Assembly: GCF_014649715.1 (NCBI RefSeq)
Contig: NZ_BMTO01000007.1
Location: 154,536-218,535, forward strand
Length of the DNA stretch: 64,000 bases
Source of the DNA: Streptomyces lateritius
GTDB lineage: Bacteria > Actinomycetota > Actinomycetes > Streptomycetales > Streptomycetaceae
Direction: 5' to 3'
Part shown: piece after piece, positions 44,721 through 52,752 of the stretch
Position numbering within the stretch: position 1 is the first letter of the stretch
Layout of the letters: the number at the start of each line of letters is the position of its first letter
Notes under the pieces: generated by a model
Database searches by the model: none
What the model was told of the DNA's origin: nothing
The model's input: the letters and a program-made list of their open reading frames with translations, nothing else
Made by a program: the position numbers and the translations under genes

Positions 44721-46610
44721 CTACATTTCCTTCCGGGGCTCTGAGCCGGGTGCCGCCGTGCCGGGTTGGTGCATGGCGTGGGTGAGCAGGCCGATGAAGG
44801 CCCGGTTGAGCAGGGCGCTCTCGCTTGCCCGGAGGGGGCGGCGGCTGAGCAGCAGGGCCTGGCCGTAGAGGGCCTCTGCGGTCGTGACGGCCAGGCCGCG
44901 CTCGGTGATCGTGATCGCCTGGCGTACCAGCGGGTTGAGGTGGTTCAGGACGAGCTGGGCACGCGGTGTCTCGTGACGCAGGGAGCCGAGGATGTCGGCC
45001 CACAGCCCGTCGCTGTCGGCGGCCAGACTCGACCTGGTCCGTTCGTGGCGGGCGTCCCGGTTGTCGAGGAGGAGCGCGGGGGCGGTGACGGGCTGGAAGT
45101 CGCGGAGGACGACGTCACAGTCGTGGACGCCGATGGTCTCCCGTGCGACGGCGAGGAAGGCCGCCGCGCGCAGTTCGGCGGTCGGGTCGACGGCGTCGAG
45201 ATGGGCGGTGACGGTGGCGGGGTCGAGGTCGGTGACGGACGTGCCGGGCCGGATCTCGGGGAGCCGGAGCACGAGGTCGCGGTCGTAGGTGTAACCGCCG
45301 TTGACGACGCCCAGGCCGGCGGCCGCCGCGATGGGGGCGACCTGGCGGAACTCCTCGACACTGCGCGTGACCAGGAGGGTCGGGTGCGTCCGCGCGAACT
45401 CCTCAAGGGTGACATTGCCGTCGGTGGTCTCGAACGGCAGCCACGGGAGGACGATGCGCAGCAGCTCGTCGTCGTAGCGGGCGAGCGCCTTGACCGCGAG
45501 GTGGTGCGTGTCGATGAAGCGGTGCAGCAGGGACGGGTCGCTTGCGGCGAGGCCAGTGAGCCAGTCGCGTATCCGGTCGCCCAGCGCGTCCCGTACGGCG
45601 GACAGGGTGCCGTCTTCGTACAGCGACTCCCGCGACGCCGTGGGCCGCAGGCTGGTGGTGTCGACCACGCAGCGTACGAAGAAGGCCCAGTCCGGCAGCA
45701 GTTCGGGGGCCTGGTCGGTGAGCAGCATGCCCTTGAGGTGGACCCGGTGCCCGGCGCGCTGGGCGGGACTCACGGCTGTGGGGAGGACGTAGGCGACGCC
45801 GCGCAGACCGGCCGCCGGGAGGTCGAGCTCGATGGCGTCGAGAGGAGTGAAGTCGAAGAGGCCGCGGCAGTACGCGGTCATCGCCTCTCGGCGGGCCAGT
45901 GGGGAGCGATGGTGCTGCTCCCACGGGGGTGTCTCGTTGACCCGGTGCAGCTCGCCTCGCGGTCCGACGACGGTGACCTCGTGCCGAAGGAGGCCGCCGT
46001 AGTGGCGGGCCAGGGAGACGACCTGCTCCGGGCTCGTCCACTCGGCGTTGTCGGCGCGCGGGACGAGCCGGACGGTGGTACCGGGCTCGGGCACGGCCGA
46101 GGCGGGCAGGGTACGGATGGTGTAGCGGCCGTCGGAGTGGCCGCGCCACTCGACGGCGGGCGCCGACGGGTCGGCGGCGGAGCGGCTGAGCAACGTGATC
46201 TCGTCGGCCACGACGAAGCAGGCGAGCAGACCGATGCCGAACTGGCCGATGAAGTCACCGCGGTCTGCTTCGAACCCCGCGCCGTCGAGGGCGCCTTCGG
46301 CGGTCCGCTTGGAGCTGCGGCCGATGGTGGCGAGGAACCGGTGGACGTCGGCCTCGGTCAGACCGATGCCGGTGTCCGTGACGGTGAGGGTGTCACCGGT
46401 GCGCACGGTGATGGTGCCGGGCGTGGCAGGGACGCCCGGGACGCCCGGGGCGCCCGGCGCGACCGCCTGGCGTGCGGTGATGGCGTCGGCGGCGTTCTGC
46501 AGCAGCTCGCGCAGGTAGACGCGGGGGCTGGAGTAGAGGTGGTGGGAGAGCAGGTCGACCAGACCGCGCAAGTCGACCTGGAAGGTGTGAGCGGTCTCGG
46601 AGTGAGGCAC
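44721..46610 (-). CDS. HSP90-family (HtpG-like) chaperone ATPase
   Basis: A 629-aa protein from the GTG at 46608-46610, just before the conserved TFQVDLRGLVDLLSHHLYSS; codons further upstream are in a Pro/Arg-rich stretch unlike HSP90. GHKL ATP-site motifs are clear: YLRELLQNAADA (Asn for Mg), VTDTGIGLT, IGQFGIGLLACF. The middle domain has VRCVVDTTSLRPTASRESLYEDG, matching the HtpG conserved arginine region. Length is close to HtpG. A collagen-like GAPGVPGVP stretch is inserted after the first ATP motif. The C-terminal dimerisation region is diverged and has no MEEVD. A coupled TPR-type gene follows. Confidence 0.9.
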   Translation of the reverse strand: MPHSETAHTFQVDLRGLVDLLSHHLYSSPRVYLRELLQNAADAITARQAVAPGAPGVPGVPATPGTITVRTGDTLTVTDTGIGLTEADVHRFLATIGRSSKRTAEGALDGAGFEADRGDFIGQFGIGLLACFVVADEITLLSRSAADPSAPAVEWRGHSDGRYTIRTLPASAVPEPGTTVRLVPRADNAEWTSPEQVVSLARHYGGLLRHEVTVVGPRGELHRVNETPPWEQHHRSPLARREAMTAYCRGLFDFTPLDAIELDLPAAGLRGVAYVLPTAVSPAQRAGHRVHLKGMLLTDQAPELLPDWAFFVRCVVDTTSLRPTASRESLYEDGTLSAVRDALGDRIRDWLTGLAASDPSLLHRFIDTHHLAVKALARYDDELLRIVLPWLPFETTDGNVTLEEFARTHPTLLVTRSVEEFRQVAPIAAAAGLGVVNGGYTYDRDLVLRLPEIRPGTSVTDLDPATVTAHLDAVDPTAELRAAAFLAVARETIGVHDCDVVLRDFQPVTAPALLLDNRDARHERTRSSLAADSDGLWADILGSLRHETPRAQLVLNHLNPLVRQAITITERGLAVTTAEALYGQALLLSRRPLRASESALLNRAFIGLLTHAMHQPGTAAPGSEPRKEM

Positions 46611-46908
46611 CTGGCGGAGTCTTTCGGTGTGCGCGCCCGAGGCGTGAGCGGCGCGGGCGGGAGAGTGGACGGAAGGAGTACGAGCAAGGGGGCCGACGAC
46701 GTGAGGTCGAGGCGAGGCGAGGCGAGGCGGGGCGGGGCGGGCGGAGGCTGCGCCCGGGCGCGTCTCCTGTCGGGCCGGATCCTCCGTCAGGACACTCGCG
46801 CGGAGACAAGCCCCGGCTCGCGATGGACCGGAGCCCGACGACACCTACAGTGCGACGAGGTGACGGTGGGACAGCAGCCCCACGCATCGGTCTTCGTGAC
46901 GCCCCGGC

Positions 46909-47886
46909 TCAGCGCCCGGTTGACGAACGCTGCTGCCGATAGGCCGCGGCGGGGTCGGAACCGTTGAGGTAGTACCAGGGGAAGTCGGTGACGCGGCCAT
47001 CGGTGGCCTGGAAGCACTCCCGCGCGGCCGCGCGGTCCCCGGCCAGTGAGAAGGCCATGGCGAAGGTGTTGAAGACCTGGTTCCAGGCTCCCCGGCGGAC
47101 GAAGTCGGGGTGTCGGATCGAGTGCTCGGCAGCCTCCCGTAGCGACGTCTTCACGTCGGCCCGGCGCATGTGGACGGCGTCCGGTCCGTCGTCGAGGGAG
47201 AGCCACTCCTCGATGTGGGCGATCGCGACGAGTTGACCCAGGAGCGTGCCACCCGGAGCGCCGAAGGCGGACTCGCGGGCGAAGGCGTGCATCTCCTCAT
47301 GAGACCCGCCCCATTTGTCGCAGACCTGTTGCAGCTGCTGCTGGTGCGCGCCCAGGTGATGCCGGTCGCGCCGCACCGTCGCGTCGAACCGGCGTCGCGC
47401 GACGGTCTGACCGACCTGGAGGCCGCGGCCGGTGATCTGGAGGGCGTACCAGGGCGAGGTCCACTGCGGCTCGCGCTCCGCCACCTCGTACAGCCACTGC
47501 TCGGCCTGGCGCAACCGCGCGTGGAAGACCTCGAACTGATCGCGTGAGACGTCCTTCGCCCGGGCGCCCGTGCGAGCCTCCCATCCCCAGCTGATGTGGC
47601 GGATCCCCGCCACGAGCCGGGGCAGCGCTGCCTCGGGTTCCGCTTCGAGAACCCCGGCGATCCATCGCTCCACACCGGCGGTGTCGCCGACGGCCCACAG
47701 CAGTTCCGTCCGGTCCTCGCCCTCGGGGCGCCCTTCGAGCACCGCCCGCACCGTGCTCCAGTCCGCCGCCGCGGCGGCCGCCCGCACGCGCCCCACGTCG
47801 GGATCACCGGAATCCTTCTGCACCTGAGCGGCGGGTCTGCCCGCCAGCCTCCCCAGCGTGAGCCCCCAGTCACGGAGCAACGCCAT
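46909..47886 (-). CDS. Helical hypothetical protein upstream of HSP90
   Basis: A 325-aa protein from the ATG at 47884-47886, chosen for the GGGGTGGGG just upstream; an ATG at 47904 is possible. It is all-helical, with paired helices resembling TPR/SEL1-type repeats (WSTVRAVLEGRPEGEDRTELLW; WLYEVAEREPQWTSPWYALQ; HHLGAHQQQLQQVCDKWGG). Near the end, FNTFAMAFSLAGDRAAARECF is a typical TPR helix pair. Same strand as the HSP90-TPR pair, about 300 bp upstream, so possibly part of one functional unit. Not recognised as a named family. Confidence 0.7.
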   Translation of the reverse strand: MALLRDWGLTLGRLAGRPAAQVQKDSGDPDVGRVRAAAAAADWSTVRAVLEGRPEGEDRTELLWAVGDTAGVERWIAGVLEAEPEAALPRLVAGIRHISWGWEARTGARAKDVSRDQFEVFHARLRQAEQWLYEVAEREPQWTSPWYALQITGRGLQVGQTVARRRFDATVRRDRHHLGAHQQQLQQVCDKWGGSHEEMHAFARESAFGAPGGTLLGQLVAIAHIEEWLSLDDGPDAVHMRRADVKTSLREAAEHSIRHPDFVRRGAWNQVFNTFAMAFSLAGDRAAARECFQATDGRVTDFPWYYLNGSDPAAAYRQQRSSTGR

Positions 47887-48176
47887 GTCCCCACCCCTTG
47901 CCATGTTCGAACGGGGAAGCAGATGATCAGCTCACCCCGTGGGTGTAGTGACTATCACGCGCGACTGACAATCGCACACCCGTTTCCCTCAGGCGTCCAC
48001 GGGCGCAAGGGGACCACTTCCGGCCTCGGGTCGACGGGCGGCCGACCGCCCTGCCCGGGGCGGCGGAGGACTCACATCGACGCCTCGCGCTCCGGGGCCG
48101 GCCACGGCCGTTGGGTGGTTGCGGCGACTGCTGGCATAGGGTCATGGGCTCAACCAGTGATCGGCGAGGGGAATTC

Positions 48177-49427
48177 ATGCTTTCCAGCATCCGCAGACGC
48201 GTGTACGCGGCCGGGACAGCACTGATATTGGCGGCGGGCGTGCTCGGTTCCGCGCAGAGTGCGACCGCCGAGGAGGTGCTGCCGGCCGAGGTCGCCGCTG
48301 TGCCCGCGATGGGGCCGTTGTTCAACGACCCGACCTCCGCCGACCCGGCACGGCAGAACGCCATCAAGGACCGCGTGCGCGAGTTCATCGCGGCCGCTGA
48401 CACCGGTTCGACCATCCAGATGGCGATTTACCACCTGTGGGACAACGCCGTCGCCCAGGACCTGGCGAACGCCCGAAACGCCCGCGGGGTCAACGTTCAG
48501 GTCGTCCTCGACGAGACGAGCGTCAGTGACCCCGCCGGGAGCCCTGACTCGTACAACACGCTCAAGGCAGCGCTCGGGACGGACATCACCAAGAGTTCGT
48601 ACGTCACTCTGTGCGCCAAGGGCCGGTCGTGCCTGGCCTCGAGCACGAGCGGGATCAACCACAACAAGTTCCTGCTGTTCAGCAGCCTCGGCGGCGGTGC
48701 GGTGACGCAGGCGGTGCTGCAGATGACGTCCAATCTGACGCCGTCGAACTACTCCCGCTTCTGGAACAGTTCCGTCGGCTTCGCCGGCAACTCCACGCTG
48801 TACTCCGCCTACACCTCCTACTTCGCCAAGCTGGCGCGACAGGACCGGGCCAACTGGGACTACACGTATGCCGGCGCGGGCGACTACAAGGTGTACTTCT
48901 TCCCGCGGGCCGGGACCACGGACGACACCGACACCGTCGTCAACGCCCTCGACAACGTGGGCTGTACGTGGAGCGACTCCGCCGGGACCCACCGCACCGC
49001 GATCCGCGTGGCGATGCTGAAGATCACCCGCCAAGCGGTCGCCGACAAGCTGCGGGCGCTCGCGGCGGCCGGATGCACGGTCGACGTCGTCTACAGCGAG
49101 ACCGACAGTGGAACCTGGGCCGCCCTGCACGGCCAGACACGGCTCACCACCCGCTGCTACCAGCACAACCATGACGGCGATGCCGGCACCCCGAACCGCA
49201 TCGTGCACTCGAAGAATCTGATGATCGACGGGATGTACGCGGGGGCGAGGGAAAAGCTGGTCTTCACCGGCAGCCACAACTGGAGCGGACCGGCGCTGCG
49301 CGACAACGACGAGGCGATGCTGCGGATCACGACGCCTTCGGTGTACGACGCGTTCGTGGCCAACTTCGGTCAGACACGGACCGCCGCATTCCCCGGCACG
49401 GCGGACGACACAGCCGCCTGCCGCTGA
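48177..49427 (+). CDS. Secreted phospholipase-D-like protein (two HKD motifs)
   Basis: A 416-aa protein from the ATG at 48177 with GAGGGG upstream. The signal peptide (1-about 31) ends SATAEE. Two HKD-type half-sites: GINHNKFLLFSS (first His/Lys) and IVHSKNLMIDGMYAG with the downstream FTGSHNWSGPAL. Supporting elements are IQMAIYHLWDN and VDVVYSETDSG. The family cleaves phosphodiester bonds in phospholipids or nucleic acid; export points to an extracellular substrate. Single gene with its own terminator. Confidence 0.9.
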   Translation: MLSSIRRRVYAAGTALILAAGVLGSAQSATAEEVLPAEVAAVPAMGPLFNDPTSADPARQNAIKDRVREFIAAADTGSTIQMAIYHLWDNAVAQDLANARNARGVNVQVVLDETSVSDPAGSPDSYNTLKAALGTDITKSSYVTLCAKGRSCLASSTSGINHNKFLLFSSLGGGAVTQAVLQMTSNLTPSNYSRFWNSSVGFAGNSTLYSAYTSYFAKLARQDRANWDYTYAGAGDYKVYFFPRAGTTDDTDTVVNALDNVGCTWSDSAGTHRTAIRVAMLKITRQAVADKLRALAAAGCTVDVVYSETDSGTWAALHGQTRLTTRCYQHNHDGDAGTPNRIVHSKNLMIDGMYAGAREKLVFTGSHNWSGPALRDNDEAMLRITTPSVYDAFVANFGQTRTAAFPGTADDTAACR

Positions 49428-49433
49428 GGCAGC

Positions 49434-49470
49434 GGCCGGGGGCACGCGTTCCCGCCGCGGGCCCCCGGCC
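49434..49470 (+). terminator. Hairpin after the PLD-like gene
   Basis: GGCCGGGGGC (49434-49443) pairs perfectly with GCCCCCGGCC (49461-49470), 7 nt after the stop codon. Confidence 0.6.
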
Positions 49471-49680
49471 AGCGGCCCGGGAACTGTTGGCCGACAAGGA
49501 CGGGCGGTTCTGCGTGAACGGCTCGGTGGCCGGCGAGAGAGCCGTCGTGGATGGCTGCGTGGCCAGGCGACCGGCCCGTTCACCCCTGGACCGCGGAAGC
49601 AGTGACTCCCGGCTCCGGCATGGCCGGCGTGATCGGAGTCCGGCGTCGCGCCCTCGGCTCCCCCAGCCGGCGCACGCCCA

Positions 49681-50019
49681 TCAGGCTGCGGTCGGCGGAT
49701 GCGGTTCGGCACCCGCGCGGCGGTGTTCGGCGTTGATGCGGCGAGCCTCCTCGAGCTGGTCCTCGAGGATGACGATGCGACAGGCTGCCTCGACGGGCGT
49801 GCCCTGGTCGACGAGTTCCCGGGCGCGGGCCGCGATCCGCAGCTGATACCGCGAGTAGCGACGATGTCCCCCTTCCGAGCGGAGCGGCGTGATCAGCCGC
49901 GCTTCGCCGATGGCGCGGAGGAAGCCGGGCGTGGTGCCGAGCATCTCCGCCGCCCGGCCCATCGTGTAGGCGGGGTAGTCATCGTCTTCGAGACGGCCGA
50001 ACGAATCGTCCGCTGTCAT
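49681..50019 (-). CDS. MerR-family DNA-binding regulator
   Basis: A 112-aa protein from the ATG at 50017-50019 with AGAGGTGAG upstream. Residues about 10-80 form a MerR winged helix: YPAYTMGRAAEMLGTTPGF, LRAIGEARLITPLRSEGGHR, RYSRYQLRIAARARELVDQG. A helix follows (EAACRIVILEDQLEEARRIN) that would serve as the dimerisation coil. There is no ligand domain, so it is a minimal MerR protein of a type common as multiple copies in Streptomyces. It has a leader of at least 200 nt with a strong hairpin and the conserved element shared with copy A at 25.2 kb. Confidence 0.88.
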   Translation of the reverse strand: MTADDSFGRLEDDDYPAYTMGRAAEMLGTTPGFLRAIGEARLITPLRSEGGHRRYSRYQLRIAARARELVDQGTPVEAACRIVILEDQLEEARRINAEHRRAGAEPHPPTAA

Positions 50020-50041
50020 CTCACCTCTCTGGGAACGGCCG

Positions 50042-50075
50042 GGGGGCCCTGGTGCCGTACGACACCAGGGCCCCC
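50042..50075 (-). promoter_or_regulatory. Terminator-like hairpin in the MerR leader
   Basis: A perfect 13-bp stem (50042-50054 with 50063-50075) and 8-nt loop, lying just upstream of the MerR ribosome-binding site and downstream of the conserved leader element. Its position suggests attenuation or an RNA switch. It is not present in copy A at 25.1 kb. Confidence 0.65.
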
Positions 50076-50103
50076 AAGGACCTGCAACACCACTTGCAAT
50101 ACT

Positions 50104-50265
50104 GCGAACCACTCCTCGGCAGCCGACCCCGTCGCCCGTCCTGCGTCCGAACCGGCTTGGAACCCCACTGCCGAGCTTCCCGGCACGCGCGCCCGCAGCC
50201 CGACGCCTTTACCGAGGTACCACCTGTCACCGCACTGCTGACTGCTCGTGGCGGCCCCTGATCAC
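50104..50265 (-). repeat. Conserved leader element, copy B
   Basis: The counterpart of 25157-25342. The core (about 50110-50225) contains, on the transcribed strand, potential local hairpins such as TGCCG/CGGCA around GGAAGCT. The outer block GGCGGCCCCTGATCAC is at 50250-50265. Conservation outside the coding region in front of the same gene start suggests a cis-acting RNA or promoter block. Confidence 0.65.
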
Positions 50266-50428
50266 TGCGGGCCCCCCGGCCCGGTCGTCAGTCCCGTCGC
50301 CGTCCAGCACCAATCCTGGCTTCGAAACTCCACCACCGCACCGTTCTGCGAACTGCGTGTGATACTGCCCGGCAGTTCATCTCTGCCGGGCTCGATCGAT
50401 CTCGACTACGAGAGAAACCATAACCACA

Positions 50429-50758
50429 TCACAGTCCAATGTCTACTCTCGTCAGAGTAGATTTTCGTTCGCCGGTGTCAGAAGTAACGTGACCGGCAGC
50501 TGTCAGCGTGCATCTCCCCTCCGCGCACGAGCGTTGCAGGCGCCCTCTCGAAGCGGTCTGCACGAGTCCGATCGCCCAGCACATCGGGCACCCGCGTAGT
50601 GCCACCGCGCCGGCCGGCAGCAACAGCAGGCTGGGCCATCCGAGGACGGGAATCAGCGCGAAGGAGCCGATCAGCGCCGCGAATCCCACCGCACCTCGGA
50701 CGAGGTGACGGGGCAGGGACGAACTCGCGAAATCGGGATTCTCAGCCTTCGTTACCAC
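50429..50758 (-). CDS. Small membrane protein with CPMC motif (DUF2892/YgaP-TM-like)
   Basis: A 109-aa protein. The GTG at 50758 is placed 6 nt after GGAGGGG, better than the ATG at 50764 that touches it. The start lies inside the sigma-factor gene (17-bp overlap). Two hydrophobic helices (VGFAALIGSFALIPVLGW; LLLLPAGAVAL) lead into RGCPMCWAIGLVQ and RSCAEGRC. Four cysteines are clustered at the membrane exit, suggesting thiol chemistry or metal binding. It could act as the membrane partner or regulator of the ECF sigma factor, but has no classical zinc anti-sigma motif. Confidence 0.7.
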   Translation of the reverse strand: MVTKAENPDFASSSLPRHLVRGAVGFAALIGSFALIPVLGWPSLLLLPAGAVALRGCPMCWAIGLVQTASRGRLQRSCAEGRCTLTAAGHVTSDTGERKSTLTRVDIGL

Positions 50759-51332
50759 CAGCATCCCCTCCAGAAGCCGAATCCGCCGTGAGACGCACCC
50801 TGTGCCGAACGGCAGCGCGGGCCCTGTGCAGACGCGACTTCATCGCGGCCGTACTGAGCCCCAGCGCATCGGCAACCATCCGCCCGCTGTAGCCCTGGAC
50901 GTCTCGCATGATCAGCACGCGTCGCTGATCGGCGGGCAGAGAGGCGACGGCTGCCGCCACTCTGCCCGCTTCCAGCTGGTGCAGGGCCTCGTCCTCGGCC
51001 GAAGGCACGGGGACCTCTCGCAGCGGGGTACGGGATCCCGGCGTCGTACTGGACGGCAGGGTCGTACGGGCGCGCCGCAGACACTCGTTCCGCACGATGC
51101 GGAACATCCACGACGCCAGGGCGCCGGACGCCCGCAGCATCCCGATCTTTCGGTACAGGATGATCAACGCTTCCTGTGCCGCGTCCTCGGCGTCCTCGGG
51201 AGTGGCGCAGAGAGACCGGGCGAACCGCACGACGTTCGGATGCGAGCCCGACACCAACGCGCTGATCGCCTCGGCATCACCTCGCTGTGCGGCGCCGATC
51301 AGCTGTTCACCGGGCCACGACCGCTCAGCCAC
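50742..51332 (-). CDS. ECF-type sigma-70 factor
   Basis: A 196-aa protein from the GTG at 51330-51332, with GGGGGCGAG upstream. The start overlaps the preceding 30-codon gene by 8 bp. Sigma region 2 is EDAEDAAQEALIILYRKIG and SWMFRIVRNECLRRAR. Region 4 is SLPADQRRVLIMRDVQGYSG and VADALGLSTAAMKSRLHRAR. It directs RNA polymerase to an unknown promoter set. The operon order is membrane peptide, sigma factor, CPMC membrane protein, with overlaps at both joints. Confidence 0.92.
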   Translation of the reverse strand: MAERSWPGEQLIGAAQRGDAEAISALVSGSHPNVVRFARSLCATPEDAEDAAQEALIILYRKIGMLRASGALASWMFRIVRNECLRRARTTLPSSTTPGSRTPLREVPVPSAEDEALHQLEAGRVAAAVASLPADQRRVLIMRDVQGYSGRMVADALGLSTAAMKSRLHRARAAVRHRVRLTADSASGGDAGGNEG

Positions 51333-51417
51333 GTGCTCGCCCCCGTTTGCGCAGTACGACGAAACCGCACGTGCAGAGCAGCACCACTCCACAGGCGACG
51401 GCGATTCCAACGATCAC
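51325..51417 (-). CDS. 30-aa single-span membrane peptide in front of the sigma gene
   Basis: From the GTG at 51415-51417, CTGGAGG lies 5 nt upstream. The peptide is one hydrophobic helix (IVGIAVACGVVLLCTCGFVV) with a basic end, LRKRGRARG. Its stop lies 8 bp inside the sigma gene, so the two are translationally coupled. Two Cys sit inside the helix. Such a peptide may regulate sigma translation or interact with the downstream membrane protein; this is inference. Confidence 0.6.
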   Translation of the reverse strand: MIVGIAVACGVVLLCTCGFVVLRKRGRARG

Positions 51418-51819
51418 GGCAACCTCCAGTTCGTGTGCCGGCGTCCGGCCGGCACGCACATAAGAGGCGCGGGGCCGCCGAAAGGATTCGAGGGATTCCC
51501 CGCACCCGTCGTCCGAGGCCGAGTCAGCCGGCGTTGGCCTTCCGGGTCTTCCCGCACCGATCACATCGGATCGAGCATCCTGGTCCCCTGGTCCGGCCGG
51601 CCGTGACCGGCCTGCTCGCACAGGCCCGCGGGTACGCGATACGGGTCGCGTCCACCCGCTCCTGCACCTGGGCCGCTTCGGAATCCTGTGGGGCCCAGGC
51701 TCGGCATCGCGACCTCAAGGGGCGGACCGGTCCGCTTGGTCGTCTCTTCAGGGAGTTGCGCCGAACCCTCGGCGGCGCCTCCGTGGAGGGCGCCGGGGTT
51801 CCGACGTCGTCCCGATCGG
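51418..51819. other. Gap upstream of the sigma operon
   Basis: About 400 bases, the 5' region of the sigma operon and the 3' flank of the reductase gene. A Cys-rich minus-strand reading near 51530-51600 (CSIRCDRCGKTRKA) caught my eye but has no start of its own. Confidence 0.35.
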
Positions 51820-52704
51820 TCAGTCGGCGCGGGGTTTGCCGAACTCCTCGATCAGCACCGGGTACTGCTCTCCCCCGTGTCCGGCGGCGATCGCGCGGTC
51901 GGCCATCGCCTTGAACAGCTTGGGCAGTTCGGCGTTGACGCCCACCGCCTCGCTCTCCTCGATCAAGTGCGCCATCGACCGCGCGTCGGTCTCCAGGGCC
52001 GACACCTCGGCCGGGAAGGACCCCCTGTCGATCTGCTCGGCGTACCCGGGCAGCCATTCGGCCACACCGGCAGCGATCTGCTGTGCGAACGGCGCGTAGG
52101 TCGCCGCATCGACTCCCGCGGTCCTGAGCAGGGCGGTGCCCTGGAGCCAGGCGTTCAGGACGCTCCACATCATGGCCAGGCCGGCCACGTCGTACAGTGC
52201 CGCCAGCCCATGGTCCGCACCGAGGTAGGCGACGGTGCCGAGCGTGTCGAGTGTTGACCTGTGTGCCTCGAAGTCCGACTGCGGGCCACTGTGCAGGATC
52301 ATCGCCTCGGCCGTCCCGATCGTCGGCGGGATGGCCATGATGGCGCCGTCCAGGTAGCGGGCGCCTCGCTGCTCGGCCCATCGAGCGGCCTCCCGGGCCT
52401 GGGCCGAGTCGCCCGAGGTCAGGTTGATCAACGTCGTACCGTCCAGCTCGACATCGCTCGCGCCGAACGCTTCGTACATGGCCTGGTAGTCGGTGAGGCA
52501 GATGATCGCCAGGGAGCTCGCCTTGAACGCGTCGCCGATCGTCGGGGCCGGCGTCGCCCCCTGCCCCACCAACTGGTCGGCCTTGGAGGCCGTACGGTTC
52601 CACACGGTTGTGGGATGCCCGGCTTTCAGGAACGCACCGGCGAGGGCCTGGCCCATCAGTCCGAGTCCGATCACGGTCACAGGTGTTCTGTGTTCGATGT
52701 TCAT
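51820..52704 (-). CDS. NADP-dependent imine-reductase-like oxidoreductase
   Basis: A 294-aa protein from the ATG at 52702-52704. N-terminal Rossmann domain VTVIGLGLMGQALAGAFLKA with WNRTASKADQL, the NADP-type specificity loop. Then LINLTSGDSAQAREAARWAE and YLDGAIMAIPPTIGT, the latter typical of imine reductases and related beta-hydroxyacid-dehydrogenase-fold enzymes. The interdomain helix carries LAALYDVAGLAMMW with Tyr/Asp candidates for the proton donor. It would reduce a C=N or C=O substrate, as yet unknown. Divergent from a MerR regulator that likely controls it. Confidence 0.88.
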   Translation of the reverse strand: MNIEHRTPVTVIGLGLMGQALAGAFLKAGHPTTVWNRTASKADQLVGQGATPAPTIGDAFKASSLAIICLTDYQAMYEAFGASDVELDGTTLINLTSGDSAQAREAARWAEQRGARYLDGAIMAIPPTIGTAEAMILHSGPQSDFEAHRSTLDTLGTVAYLGADHGLAALYDVAGLAMMWSVLNAWLQGTALLRTAGVDAATYAPFAQQIAAGVAEWLPGYAEQIDRGSFPAEVSALETDARSMAHLIEESEAVGVNAELPKLFKAMADRAIAAGHGGEQYPVLIEEFGKPRAD

Positions 52705-52714
52705 GGCAGCATCG

Positions 52715-52742
52715 TCAACGTTGATACCGGTGTGAAGGTCAA
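52715..52742. promoter_or_regulatory. MerR-type operator/promoter between the reductase and MerR genes
   Basis: On the minus strand TTGACCTTCACACCGGTATC, then AACGTTGA, has the layout of a MerR promoter: a TTGACC -35 followed by dyad symmetry about ACCGGT in a long spacer. It overlaps the start regions of both divergent genes. Confidence 0.6.
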
Positions 52743-52752
52743 GTGAGGTTCG

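Noticed and set aside
41850..44744. 964-codon plus-strand frame opposite the helical-repeat gene
   Set aside because: It is the antisense shadow of a G+C-rich gene; the minus-strand frame has the sensible composition, start signal and coupling.
46700..46745. Short GGCGA/GGCGG simple repeats upstream of the HSP90 gene
   Set aside because: Common low-complexity G+C-rich DNA; no structure or function indicated.
50110..50225. The conserved leader block read as a protein (GCGRACREARQWGSK)
   Set aside because: A one-base indel between the two copies breaks the shared frame, so protein conservation is not the reason for similarity.
50110..50265. Cobalamin or c-di-AMP (ydaO) riboswitch in the MerR leader
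   Set aside because: The core motifs of those classes as I know them (B12 box; AGCUAACCCGG-type segments) are not present.
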